Shown: in pieces, positions 1 to 8,752 of the stretch
Layout of the letters: each line of letters starts with the position of its first letter
Position numbering within the stretch: the stretch's first letter is position 1
From: UTCHB3 sp008363265
GTDB taxonomy: Bacteria; Bacteroidota; Ignavibacteria; Ignavibacteriales; Ignavibacteriaceae
Reading direction: 5' to 3'
Length of the DNA stretch: 64,000 bases
Assembly (NCBI GenBank): GCA_045863055.1
Contig: BTUW01000004.1
Location: forward strand, 1 to 64,000
Made by a program: the position numbers and the translations under genes
Notes under the pieces: model-generated
Databases searched by the model: none
What the model was told of the DNA's origin: nothing
Seen by the model: only the letters and a program-made list of their open reading frames with translations

Positions 1-48
1 ATTTGTGCAGAAATTGGAGAAAAGTTGGGTGCCACTATTGATTTTTAA
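1..48 (+). CDS. C-terminal end of an unidentified protein (cut by window start)
   Basis: Frame 1 is open from the first base and ends at TAA 46-48, giving fifteen residues ending in EKLGATIDF. The composition looks like coding sequence and the strand matches the next gene, but the fragment is too short to assign a family. It could be chance. Confidence 0.4.
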   Translation: MCAEIGEKLGATIDF

Positions 49-56
49 CATAACAA

Positions 57-105
57 GTATGAGGGATGAAGTATGAGGGATGAAGTATGAGGGATGAAGT
101 ATGAG
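57..105. repeat. 14-bp tandem repeat (3.5 copies)
   Basis: The unit gtatgagggatgaa occurs at 57-70, 71-84 and 85-98 with a half copy to 105, all identical. It lies 8 bases after the stop of the upstream fragment and before the CNNM/CorC gene. There are no spacers, so it is not CRISPR. A rotated unit, atgagggatgaagt, matches 12 of 14 bases of the reverse complement of the array at 36381-36427. Confidence 0.9.
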
Positions 106-194
106 ATGGTGCCGCTGTTACTTTTTAAGGAGAATTAAACTATTTATCGTAAAATTGCATTTGGTAAAAGTAGATTTATAAACAAACGGACCAG

Positions 195-1463
195 ATGTTT
201 TCAATTTTATTGTCGGTTTTTCTCGTTTTTGTGCTTGGCATGCTCGTAACGCTCGCCGAAACGGTTTTGCTTGCATATCCCCAGGATGAGAAACCGGGAG
301 AAGAAGACCCGAATATCGGGAAACTCGAGCGTTTTCAGGATGCGGCACACAGTATGAATGAAACCGCCGAGATCCTCCGCTACGCGATATTTTCGGTTGG
401 TCTTATAATTATAGAAAGTTTTCTTCTCGATTATCTTCATGACATAGGCATCGATATCCGCGGATACGGCTGGTGGCTGCCCGTCATCGTTTCATCGGTG
501 CCCGTTGCATCCCTCTTTTGGCTGATCGCAATTTACATTCCCCGCGGGTTTGGTGAGAAATACTCCCGGAACCTGGTGCCCTTCGTTTACTATATCCTTC
601 TCGTGATCGATTTAACAGGGCGGTTGTTCACAACCACTCTGAAGGGGATCGCCCGTCCGTTTCTGAAACCGTTCGGCGCGGAACCGAACTATTCGATCAC
701 ACTTGTTTCTGAAGAGCACATTAAAAAACTGCTGGATGCCGGACTTGAAAAGGGGGAACTGGAGGAAGAAGAACATGAGATCCTCGAGAATGTTCTCGAG
801 TTTCACGATCTTACCGCCTATGATGTAATGATCCCGAGAACTGAAATGGCGGCAGTTGAACTGACGGGCGACCCCCAGCACGACTTCAAAGAGATCATCA
901 GAACAGGCTACAATTCAGTTCCCATATATGAAGATTCGCTGGATAATATCACGGGTATTGTGAACGTTAAAGAACTGATGCGTCACTACATCGTGAACAA
1001 CGACTATGAAATTAAACGGGCGATCAGGCCTCCGCACTTCGTTCCCGAAACCAAATATATTTCAGAGATACTCCGTGAAATGCAGTTGAAGGGGATAAGG
1101 GCGGCGATAGTTGCCGACGAATACGGAGGCACTGAAGGTATCATCAAACTCGAGGATATTCTGGGTGAGATAGTTGGCGACATTACACTTCAGGCGGATG
1201 GTGAGCCTGCTGAAGTTTCAGAGATGCCTGACGGTTCATGGATCGTGCTCGGCAATATGAGCATCACCGACCTGAATGATTATTTTGAGAGTGAATTTCC
1301 CGAGTCGGAAGAATACACCACACTCGCAGGATTTGTCTCGGATGTTACCGGTAAGATACTCAACCCCGGAGACAAGGTCAGGCATGAGAACTTCACGATC
1401 GAACTGACCAAGAGGATCAAGAATAAAATGGCCGAGTTCAGATTGACGAAGTACCAATCCTGA
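195..1463 (+). CDS. CNNM/CorC (hemolysin C-like) transporter with CBS pair
   Basis: 422-residue membrane protein of the CNNM/CorC family (DUF21, tandem CBS, CorC/HlyC domain), usually linked to divalent cation, especially Mg2+, transport. Hydrophobic segments lie at about 1-25, 65-85, 95-120 and 130-150. The CBS pair covers about 205-330, with the family-typical stretches YDVMIPRTEM and ADEYGGTEGIIKLEDILGEIVGDI. A CorC_HlyC domain covers about 340-420. The N-terminal membrane domain is somewhat divergent (it begins MFSILLSVFLVFVLGMLVTLAE). The last 26 bases overlap the end of the convergent receiver gene. Transported ion and direction are unknown. Confidence 0.85.
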   Translation: MFSILLSVFLVFVLGMLVTLAETVLLAYPQDEKPGEEDPNIGKLERFQDAAHSMNETAEILRYAIFSVGLIIIESFLLDYLHDIGIDIRGYGWWLPVIVSSVPVASLFWLIAIYIPRGFGEKYSRNLVPFVYYILLVIDLTGRLFTTTLKGIARPFLKPFGAEPNYSITLVSEEHIKKLLDAGLEKGELEEEEHEILENVLEFHDLTAYDVMIPRTEMAAVELTGDPQHDFKEIIRTGYNSVPIYEDSLDNITGIVNVKELMRHYIVNNDYEIKRAIRPPHFVPETKYISEILREMQLKGIRAAIVADEYGGTEGIIKLEDILGEIVGDITLQADGEPAEVSEMPDGSWIVLGNMSITDLNDYFESEFPESEEYTTLAGFVSDVTGKILNPGDKVRHENFTIELTKRIKNKMAEFRLTKYQS

Positions 1464-1821
1464 AAATTTCCTGAACAAAACTCCTTATCCCGTTTTTGGA
1501 GAAGGGTTTCGACATATAATGACTGCAACCTTGCGCCAGGAAAGACTCCTTGTCACCATTCAAAGCCAGGGCAGTCAGAGCCACCACCGGGATCTCGCGG
1601 TAGTGGTCGATTTCCCTCAGTTTTTTTGCAACCTCAACACCGTTTATTCCGGGTCCGAGATTAATATCCAAAAGAAATCCGTCATAACGGTTTTGTATGG
1701 CCATTTCCAATCCGGTCTCTCCGGTAGCAGCAAGATCAAGTTCCACGATATCTCTTAAGAACATATTCACCAGGTCCCTGTTGAGTTTTTCATCCTCAAC
1801 ATAGAGTACTTTTGGTTTCAT
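1438..1821 (-). CDS. Receiver domain, probably the C-terminal REC of a split hybrid kinase
   Basis: 127-residue CheY-like receiver: acidic pair in VEDE near residue 10, phospho-acceptor D52 in LLDINLG, conserved T in VALTALAL, and K in MSKPF. It begins inside the 3' end of the upstream kinase, in another frame. Reading its frame back from ATG 1821 gives an open Pro/Ala/Glu-rich linker (EKSAKPEADVPVAATSP) up to the C8 run. This suggests it is really the C-terminal domain of the kinase rather than a separate protein. The gene end overlaps the convergent CNNM/CorC gene by 26 bases. Confidence 0.85.
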   Translation of the reverse strand: MKPKVLYVEDEKLNRDLVNMFLRDIVELDLAATGETGLEMAIQNRYDGFLLDINLGPGINGVEVAKKLREIDHYREIPVVALTALALNGDKESFLAQGCSHYMSKPFSKNGIRSFVQEIFRIGTSSI

Positions 1822-3400
1822 GGGAGAGGTTGCCGCAACCGGAACATCCGCTTCCGGTTTGGCGGATTTTTCCGGGGGGGGTCATGATCCCAGCCCCGGT
1901 TGAGACCGGCAGGGTAAGAACGAATGTGGTTCCGGTTCCGGAAGAACTCGTAAAGTCGATGGTCCCACCCATCCTTTCGATGAACTTCCGGGCTATTGTA
2001 AGACCAAGCCCGGCACCTTCATAACGTCTGCTCAGGCCTTCACTTTCCTGCCTGAACTCTTCCCATATTCTGTTTTTGTTCTCGGGACTGATCCCTATGC
2101 CAGTATCTTTTACTTTTACATCTATAACCATGACACCGTTAAAAAGGCGGTTTTCCATCACAATTGTAACTGAACCTGAAACTGTAAACTTAAAGGCGTT
2201 ATCGAGAAGATGATTAAGCGCCTGCTTGAAGAGTTCGCGGTCCACAATCGCAGTTGTGATGTGAGCATCTGTCACGCTGTTAAATATCAGGCCTTTTTCC
2301 GCGGCAAGGCTGGAATAGAATCCCGCGGTCTTTTTCACTTCCTCACTCAGGTCCACCTGTTCCATCGAAGGCAGGGCTGCACCGGATTCGAGTTTTGAAA
2401 AGTCGAGGATTGAGTTAAGTGTGTGGCCCAGCCTTTCTCCTGAGATCAGTATCTTACCAAGAAGTTCTTTTTGCTCTTCATCAGTTACCATCCCCAAGAG
2501 CATTTCAGTATAACCGGAAATACCGGTTAGCGGGGTTCTGATCTCATGGCTCATCGACCTGAGGAAATGGGACTTGAGGCTGCTGATCTCCTCCGATTTT
2601 TTCCTGGCCTCGATCAATCCTGCTTCAAACTTCTTTCTTTCCGAGATATCATAGGCTATTATTACCGAGCCGTTGATCTTTCCGTCATTGTCCTTCATCA
2701 CTGATCCTGAGATCATTACCGGGATACTGTTCCTGTTCTTACCGGTCAGCAGAGATTCCACCGGGGGAGAACATTCAGTACCTGAACCGGTAATATCTTT
2801 CATCCAGGCTTGTGATAGACCTTCATTGGTGATCCTTTCGATCGACAGTTGCTGCATCTCCTCTGCTGAGTAGCCGAGCATAGCGCAAGCCGCGCGGTTG
2901 GCGTTGGTAACACGTCCGTTAAGGTCGAGCACTATAAGTGCGTCACTGATCGCACCAACGACGCTCTCCAGGTAATTCTTCGAGTGCTCTATCTCCAGTT
3001 TTTCGCGAAGGAGTTCCTTCTGACGGGCGAGTTCCAGAAATATTTCAACTTTCCTTACGAGATAATAAGGGTTGAAGGGTTTGGTCATGAAGTCAACAGC
3101 ACCCGACTCATAGCCTTTGAATACATGATACTCATCAGAATAGACGGCTGAGAGGAAAATCACCGGTAGTGATTCTGTTCTCTTCTCGCTCCTGATATAT
3201 TCAGCAAGTTCATATCCGTCCATTACAGGCATCTGCACGTCGATGATCGCAAGCGCGAAATCATGATTCAGGATCGCGATCAGCGCATCATTACCACTCG
3301 AGGCCCTTACGACCTGCACATTCAGGCCGGCAAGCACCCTCTCAAGTGAGATCAGGTTAGCTTCTATGTCATCAACAATCAGTATCTTCTGTTTGGTCAT
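1796..3400 (-). CDS. REC-PAS sensor histidine kinase, 3' end probably frameshifted
   Basis: 534 residues: N-terminal receiver (about 4-120, acceptor D54 in IIDVQMPVMDG), short coiled coil, PAS domain (about 145-265, with NANRAACAMLGYS), then HisKA with H285 in MSHEIRTPL and HATPase_c with NHLLDNAFKF, DTGIGI and GAGLGLTIA. There are no membrane segments, so it should be cytoplasmic and fed by another kinase through its receiver. The tail after TPP is Cys/Gly-rich and unlike any kinase end. One C fewer in the C8 run would join this frame to the downstream receiver as one hybrid kinase of about 653 residues. It starts 9 bases after cheB. Confidence 0.9.
   Translation of the reverse strand: MTKQKILIVDDIEANLISLERVLAGLNVQVVRASSGNDALIAILNHDFALAIIDVQMPVMDGYELAEYIRSEKRTESLPVIFLSAVYSDEYHVFKGYESGAVDFMTKPFNPYYLVRKVEIFLELARQKELLREKLEIEHSKNYLESVVGAISDALIVLDLNGRVTNANRAACAMLGYSAEEMQQLSIERITNEGLSQAWMKDITGSGTECSPPVESLLTGKNRNSIPVMISGSVMKDNDGKINGSVIIAYDISERKKFEAGLIEARKKSEEISSLKSHFLRSMSHEIRTPLTGISGYTEMLLGMVTDEEQKELLGKILISGERLGHTLNSILDFSKLESGAALPSMEQVDLSEEVKKTAGFYSSLAAEKGLIFNSVTDAHITTAIVDRELFKQALNHLLDNAFKFTVSGSVTIVMENRLFNGVMVIDVKVKDTGIGISPENKNRIWEEFRQESEGLSRRYEGAGLGLTIARKFIERMGGTIDFTSSSGTGTTFVLTLPVSTGAGIMTPPGKIRQTGSGCSGCGNLSHETKSTLC
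1874..1881 (-). other. C8 homopolymer at a probable frame break
   Basis: Eight consecutive G on the plus strand, read as C8 by the kinase gene. Before the run the kinase frame is well conserved; after it the conserved-looking linker and receiver lie in another frame. With seven C the two frames join without a stop. This is either an assembly/sequencing indel or a slippery, phase-variable tract. Confidence 0.7.
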
Positions 3401-3409
3401 AAATAAATC

Positions 3410-3979
3410 CTAAATTTCTTCCCGTCCGGACAGACCGGTGATCTGATCGACTATACTCTCCAGTGAGAGTATCAGTTTAATTTTACCCGTTGAAATTGCT
3501 GCTTCGGGCATGTATGGAAACTCGGCGGTTTCGGGGTCCTGAGCGATTGTGAGCCCGTCATGCTCAGCAATTGCAACCATTCCGGCGGCACCGTCATTGT
3601 TCGCACCGGTGAGTATTATGCCCACAAGCCCTTTCCTGTAAAACCTGGCTGCCGATTCAAAAAGAACATCGATCGACGGCCTTGAATAATTTACCTTTTT
3701 GTCGGTTGAGAGGGATAAGGTACCGTCATCTTCCACCATAAGGTGATAATTTGGAGGCGCAATATAAATATGTCCCGGCAGAATTTCCATCTTGTCCTCG
3801 GCTTCGAGTACAGGCATGCCGGTGAATTCCTGAAGTATCGGAGGAAGCAGGTGCTCGCCCGAACTCGAGGAATGCTGGACGATCATTACCGGTACGTTCA
3901 ACGTAAAATTGATCCCGGAGATCAGGACATTAAGGGCATTCAAGCCTCCTGCCGAAGTACCAACAACTATCGCTTTCAT
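3410..3979 (-). CDS. cheB: Stand-alone CheB-type methylesterase domain
   Basis: 189 residues covering only the CheB catalytic domain, which hydrolyses glutamate methyl esters (or deamidates glutamine) on chemoreceptors. The triad is visible: S9 in GTSAGG, H36 in VQHSS and D129 in GANNDGA. The usual N-terminal receiver is absent, so control may come from partner kinases. Its ATG overlaps the cheR stop (TAATG), implying translational coupling. With no receptor or CheA/CheW gene nearby, it more likely belongs to a CheB/CheR-hybrid-kinase stress pathway than to motility. Confidence 0.9.
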   Translation of the reverse strand: MKAIVVGTSAGGLNALNVLISGINFTLNVPVMIVQHSSSSGEHLLPPILQEFTGMPVLEAEDKMEILPGHIYIAPPNYHLMVEDDGTLSLSTDKKVNYSRPSIDVLFESAARFYRKGLVGIILTGANNDGAAGMVAIAEHDGLTIAQDPETAEFPYMPEAAISTGKIKLILSLESIVDQITGLSGREEI

Positions 3980-4833
3980 TACTCCCGGCTCTCAACCCCC
4001 GGCGGGGAATATTTCTTTTTATAGATCCTCTCCCTCTCATCGACGATGGCAAATTCGCCCGCAACGCTGCTGTACCTTATGGATTCCTTGCTTCCGAGAC
4101 AGAGGAATCCCCCATGAACAAGGCTGTTGTTGAACAGTTCAAGCACCCTGTTCTGAAGTTCCTTGTTAAAATAGATCAAAACATTTCTGCACAATATAAG
4201 ATGCATTTCTCCGAAAATACCGTCGAGAACCAGATTATGGTTGGCGAAGGTTATATTCTTTCTCAGATCTTTTGCCATGGTGACCGAGTGTTCACCTGCG
4301 GTAAAATAATTGGAGAAAGGGTGAATCCCTCCGGCGGTCTGATATGAGGCAATGTATTGTTTCATGTCGTCGATACGGTAGATGCCGGCCTTGGCGGTAG
4401 CGAGTGCCGAATCGTTGAAGTCGGTCGCGAAAATGGTACACCTGTCGTAAATTCCCGCCTCTTTAAGCATAATTGCGGTTGAATAAACCTCTTCCCCGGT
4501 GGCACACCCGGCATGCCATATCTTAATGTAAGGGTAAGTTTCGAGGATCGGGAAAACAACGGTCGACAACTGTTTGTAGAACCCGGGGTCCCTGAACAAC
4601 TCTGTATAGGTGATCGAGAAGTTGTAGACCAGCTTACTGAAGAACCCGGGGTCATGGATCGTCCTCGGGATCAGCTCGGAAATAGAGGCGAGGTCAATAC
4701 TATCCTTGAAGAGGTTCGCTCTTCTCAGCAGGGATGCCCGCGCGTAGTTCCTGAAGTCGTATCCGTAGCACTTGAGGATAGCCTCGAGGAGGAGATTAAG
4801 CTCCAGATTCTCTTTTTCAATTTTGCCTAACAT
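3979..4833 (-). CDS. cheR: CheR-type protein-glutamate O-methyltransferase
   Basis: 284 residues. The N-terminal helical CheR_N segment (about 10-65) includes YGYDFRNYARASLLRR. The SAM-binding domain follows, with WHAGCATGEEVYSTAIML as the glycine-rich motif, FATDFNDSAL for ribose binding and LILCRNVLIYFN as the catalytic-domain signature. It methylates glutamates on receptor-like proteins. It sits 16 bases after the large hybrid kinase and overlaps cheB, so the methyl-adding and methyl-removing enzymes should be made together with the kinase. Confidence 0.92.
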   Translation of the reverse strand: MLGKIEKENLELNLLLEAILKCYGYDFRNYARASLLRRANLFKDSIDLASISELIPRTIHDPGFFSKLVYNFSITYTELFRDPGFYKQLSTVVFPILETYPYIKIWHAGCATGEEVYSTAIMLKEAGIYDRCTIFATDFNDSALATAKAGIYRIDDMKQYIASYQTAGGIHPFSNYFTAGEHSVTMAKDLRKNITFANHNLVLDGIFGEMHLILCRNVLIYFNKELQNRVLELFNNSLVHGGFLCLGSKESIRYSSVAGEFAIVDERERIYKKKYSPPGVESRE

Positions 4834-4849
4834 TAATATATCTTTCCGG

Positions 4850-7800
4850 TCATCTGTAAAGCCACACCCTCAGCATCGAGAAAAGTCTGTCGATATCCAC
4901 CGGTTTCGGCAGGTAATCACTCGCGCCGGCGGCTATGCACTCTTCATAGTCTTTCTTCATAGCTTTTGCCGTGATGGCGATGATCGGGATCTTGTAGAAT
5001 TCCTCGATCATCCTGATCCTTCGCATTGTTTCGTAACCGTCCATCACGGGCATCATTATATCCATGAGGATAAGATCGATCCCTTTGGCAGTATTGATTA
5101 TGTCGAGTGCCTTCTGTCCGTTTTCAGCTTTCAGGATGTTCATTCCCTTGTCGGAGAGCAATTTTGAAATGGCGAAGACGTTTCTCATGTCGTCATCCAC
5201 GATGAGCACAGTTTTATCCCTGAAGGGGGCATCAGTTTCGTGTAGATCGATTATCATCCTTCTTTTCTGCTCCGGCATCTTGTCGACCAGTCTGTGGAGG
5301 AAGAGCGCGGCTTCATCGAGGAGGCGTTCTTCAGATCTCACTCCCTTTATGATTATCGACTCGGCATAGTGCCTGAGTTCTGAATCCTCTTCACGTGTGA
5401 GGTCTTTTCCCGTGTAGACGATAATTGGGGGGAGATCGAGTTGGTTCTCATCGATAAAATGGAGAAGATCGAATCCTGTCATATCCGGAAGACCAAGATC
5501 CAGGATCACGAGATCGTAGCTGTGATCTCCAAGTTCCCTGATGGCAGCCTTACCTGTGTCAACCGGGGTGATCTTTACGTCAGAATCTCCGATAAGCTTT
5601 GAAATCGCGTTTCTGAGGGCGGGATCATCTTCGATCAGGAGGATGTCTTTCACTTTTTTAGCATGAAAGTCTTCAACTTTTCTCAGGGCCTCATCAATGT
5701 CTGCCTTCCCGACAGGTTTGGTGAGGAACCCGATCGCACCTTTCTGAAGCGCGAACCTTGAGTCGGTCGAACCGGTGATAATGTGAACAGGGATATGACG
5801 TGTAGCCGAGTTCTCCTTGAGGGTGGTCAGCAGGTCCAGCCCGTTCATATCCGGTAATCCGAGATCCAGCAATATGCCGATGGGTTTAAAACGCTCGACC
5901 AGATCGAGACCGTCGGTGCCGTTGAGGGCAACGAGGGTTTTCAACCCCTGCTCCCTGCACTCCTTGTAGAGCAGATCAGCAAAGACGGGATCGTCTTCAA
6001 TTACCAAAACAGTGCGGTCATTATCAGTTAGTGAGTCACGGTCGTCTTTTACGGTGGTCTCGCTTGGGACAGTCCCTGTTCTGGTGTTTCTGTTCCTGAC
6101 CACCGGTGCTACGATCTCCAGGGGCCCTTTGGCCTTTCCGGGAGCCTGCACATGTTTTCTGCCGGTTTCAGGCATTGTGCCCGCGCTCTGCTCCTGATTG
6201 GAACCGACGGGTAGATAAATTGTAAATTCTGAACCTTGACCAGGCCGGCTTTTAAGCCCGATCGCACCGCCGAGCAGCCTGGCAAGTTCCCTGGAGATGG
6301 AAAGTCCAAGCCCCGTACCTCCATATTCCCTCGAGGTGCTTCCATCGGCCTGCTGAAAAGCTTCAAAAATTATTTTTTGTTTTTCATAGGGGATCCCGAT
6401 ACCGGTATCGATCACTGAAATGGCAATGGTATTTTCCGGGGTCAGGTTCTTTCTTCCAAAAACGGTATCCTTCTCAGGTCTGCCTGCCTTAAGTGAAATA
6501 CTGCCTGACTGTGTAAACTTGATGGCATTCGTCAGAAGGTTTTTTAGCACCTGTTCGAGCCGCATCCGGTCGGTATCGATCTCAATGGGTGTCTCATCCT
6601 CGATAATAATCTCAAAATCGAGGCCCTTCTTTGATACCGGATGTTTGAACAGGGATTCAAGGCTCTTGAATACTTGTTGCACGTTCACCTTGCTGAAATG
6701 GAGTTCCATCTTTCCTGCTTCGATCTTTGACAGGTCCAGTATCTCATTTATCAGATCGAGCAGGTCAGCCCCGCTCTTATTGATCACAGCCGCTGATTCA
6801 ACCTCCTCATGCGAGAGGTTCCCGGACTTGTTGTCCATAAGCATCTGCGAGAGGATCAGAAGGCTGTTCAGCGGGGTTCTGAGCTCGTGCGACATGTTGG
6901 CGAGGAATTCTGATTTGTATTTACTCGACCTTGCGAGTTCCTCGGCTTTCAACTCGACATCCTCAAGTGCGCGCTGAACCTCGGCTTTCTGTATCTGGAG
7001 GGCGGTATTCTTCTCCTCAAGTTCCTCATTAACCACCTCAAGCTCCTCCTGCTGTGATTTGAGTTTGGCTTCTGAGAGTCTCAGTGCATTCGCGTGTTCT
7101 TCGAGTTCCTCGTTCGCAACCCTGAGTTCCTCCTGCTGGGTTTCGAGTCTGATATTCGATTCTCTAAGCTCTTCACCCTGGCGGTTAAGTTCTTCGGCCA
7201 GGTCCTGTGTCCGCTTCAATGTAGCGGTTAATTCTTCCTTCGCCAGGGCAGATTCTATTGTGAGTCCGATGGTTTCCGCTGCTTCATTCAGGAAACTCCC
7301 TGTCGGCCCGTCGATACCCGCGGCAAACAGTCCGGCTTCAAGCACGCCGACTATACGGCTTTTGCTTCTCAACGGAAGGAGCAGCAACGCTTTCGGCAGC
7401 ATTTCACCCGTTCCCGATGAGATCTTGAAGTAGGTTTCATCGAGTCCGGTTAATATTTTATACTCTTCCTTTGCTGCGGCCTCACCAAGAAGGCGCTCCC
7501 TTGCCATCATGGAAGCTCTTACTGAGTCATGATCAGGCAGCCCGAATCCGCCTGTTAGTGTCAACCCGGAAGAAGTGTCGCGATTTACATATATTGCAAC
7601 AACACCGGCGTTCAAATACCCGGCCATGAAATCAGCTATCCGGCTGCTCATTGCTTCAAGATATTCAACCTCCCTTGTAAGGGCACCGAGCCTGTTCAAT
7701 CCGGATTTTACCCAGTCAGATGCCGCGGCCCCGGTCGAGTACTCCAGAAGAGAATCACTTACAATATTTACCTCGTCTGCCAGCAAACCGATCTCACTAC

Positions 7801-8509
7801 GGGTGTCAGCCACTATCTTCGAACCATAGTCACCCCGTCCTACCTTTCTTACCCCTTCCAGAAGGAGGTTTACACCCCACTTAAGATCCCGCGTGATCGC
7901 GAAACTGACCGCGGAAGTGAACAGAAGGAGCAGAAACAGAATAACAGATATCATCAGCAACGACTCTTCTCTGGTCTGCCGCGCGGTTGCATGAAATTCA
8001 CTGCTTTTATTCAAAGCGAATTTAAGCACTTTCTCTATCGCAGAATTGTTCCCCTCAACAGTCCCTTCGCGTTTCTTCAGTTTCAGGATCGCGTCTTCGA
8101 TTTTACCTGACTCGATGTCACTGATAATTGCAGAACGGGTTGCTGAAAGCTTGTTGTAAGCGTGGGAAAACAGCTCGAGGTCTGTTTTATCACCAAGATA
8201 TCTCTGACGTGCAAGTTGAATGTTGACCATTATCTTTTCATCGAGAGAATCGATGATCTTCTTCACTGAATCGATATGCTCAGGAAATATGACTGATTGG
8301 TGGAGCAGATCCTGGATATACCGGCTATGAAATTGGACGGAATTTACCGCATTGGTCACCGCGAAAGGGTGATTATATATCTTCTCTGTCAGTTCGGTGA
8401 GTGTCTCCACCCTGGAAAATACAAGATAAAACGACACGATGATCAGAACTGTTATCAGTCCGAATCCAAGGGTAAGGCGGGTGCCAATTTTGAGATCACG
8501 CAGGTTCAT
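4850..8509 (-). CDS. Membrane hybrid histidine kinase with three C-terminal receivers
   Basis: 1219 residues. A transmembrane helix (about 12-32), an extracytoplasmic helical sensor resembling 4HB-MCP/CHASE3 (33-183) and a second helix (about 184-206) lead to HAMP (about 207-260) and a GAF-like domain (about 285-420). A long coiled coil (about 425-525) precedes HisKA with H541 in MSHELRTPL, then HATPase_c with NLLTNAIKF, DTGIGIP and GGTGLGLSIS. Three receivers follow, with acceptors D882, D1004 and D1150. This coiled-coil/multi-REC form accompanies CheB/CheR in several Bacteroidota and proteobacteria. It is the first gene of the minus-strand operon; the ligand is unknown. Confidence 0.93.
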   Translation of the reverse strand: MNLRDLKIGTRLTLGFGLITVLIIVSFYLVFSRVETLTELTEKIYNHPFAVTNAVNSVQFHSRYIQDLLHQSVIFPEHIDSVKKIIDSLDEKIMVNIQLARQRYLGDKTDLELFSHAYNKLSATRSAIISDIESGKIEDAILKLKKREGTVEGNNSAIEKVLKFALNKSSEFHATARQTREESLLMISVILFLLLLFTSAVSFAITRDLKWGVNLLLEGVRKVGRGDYGSKIVADTRSEIGLLADEVNIVSDSLLEYSTGAAASDWVKSGLNRLGALTREVEYLEAMSSRIADFMAGYLNAGVVAIYVNRDTSSGLTLTGGFGLPDHDSVRASMMARERLLGEAAAKEEYKILTGLDETYFKISSGTGEMLPKALLLLPLRSKSRIVGVLEAGLFAAGIDGPTGSFLNEAAETIGLTIESALAKEELTATLKRTQDLAEELNRQGEELRESNIRLETQQEELRVANEELEEHANALRLSEAKLKSQQEELEVVNEELEEKNTALQIQKAEVQRALEDVELKAEELARSSKYKSEFLANMSHELRTPLNSLLILSQMLMDNKSGNLSHEEVESAAVINKSGADLLDLINEILDLSKIEAGKMELHFSKVNVQQVFKSLESLFKHPVSKKGLDFEIIIEDETPIEIDTDRMRLEQVLKNLLTNAIKFTQSGSISLKAGRPEKDTVFGRKNLTPENTIAISVIDTGIGIPYEKQKIIFEAFQQADGSTSREYGGTGLGLSISRELARLLGGAIGLKSRPGQGSEFTIYLPVGSNQEQSAGTMPETGRKHVQAPGKAKGPLEIVAPVVRNRNTRTGTVPSETTVKDDRDSLTDNDRTVLVIEDDPVFADLLYKECREQGLKTLVALNGTDGLDLVERFKPIGILLDLGLPDMNGLDLLTTLKENSATRHIPVHIITGSTDSRFALQKGAIGFLTKPVGKADIDEALRKVEDFHAKKVKDILLIEDDPALRNAISKLIGDSDVKITPVDTGKAAIRELGDHSYDLVILDLGLPDMTGFDLLHFIDENQLDLPPIIVYTGKDLTREEDSELRHYAESIIIKGVRSEERLLDEAALFLHRLVDKMPEQKRRMIIDLHETDAPFRDKTVLIVDDDMRNVFAISKLLSDKGMNILKAENGQKALDIINTAKGIDLILMDIMMPVMDGYETMRRIRMIEEFYKIPIIAITAKAMKKDYEECIAAGASDYLPKPVDIDRLFSMLRVWLYR

Positions 8510-8667
8510 GGAAATTCCCGAAAAATAAGGTCAATAAGAAACAATATAATAAAATATTCTTTTTGTGTAAAAGGAAAAGAGGACTTTTGCTTTAGTTATT
8601 TTGCTTTTTTTTGCAGCACGCAATGATCCCGGACGTGAGAAGGGCATAGGCCGGAAACCCTCTGATA

Positions 8668-8699
8668 TTTGCTATTTTCTTTAAAAAATGGTATATTTG
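8668..8699 (+). promoter_or_regulatory. Bacteroidota-type promoter of the rimP operon
   Basis: TTTG at 8668-8671 and TATATTTG at 8692-8699 fit the -33 TTTG / -7 TAnnTTTG consensus with a 20-base spacer. Transcription would start near 8705, giving a leader of about 48 bases that is almost wholly the hairpin at 8713-8741. Confidence 0.65.
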
Positions 8700-8712
8700 T
8701 AATCTGATTATT

Positions 8713-8741
8713 CGCCCTACGGAGACAGGGCGTTTTTTTTT
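8713..8741 (+). terminator. Terminator-like hairpin in the rimP leader
   Basis: CGCCCT (8713-8718) pairs with AGGGCG (8727-8732) around an 8-base loop, followed directly by nine T. It looks like an intrinsic terminator but lies downstream of the promoter match and only 11 bases before the rimP ATG. It may act as an attenuator of the operon. No leader peptide or upstream same-strand gene explains it. Confidence 0.65.
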
Positions 8742-8752
8742 AGAGAGCATAT

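Noticed and set aside
57..105. CRISPR array
   Set aside because: Units are 14 bases with no spacers; the same holds for 36381-36427, 37051-37110, 57894-58140 and 59439-59561.
8510..8752. tRNA or small gene before rimP, as metY in E. coli
   Set aside because: No cloverleaf or T-loop motif was seen; the region is explained by divergent promoters and the hairpin.
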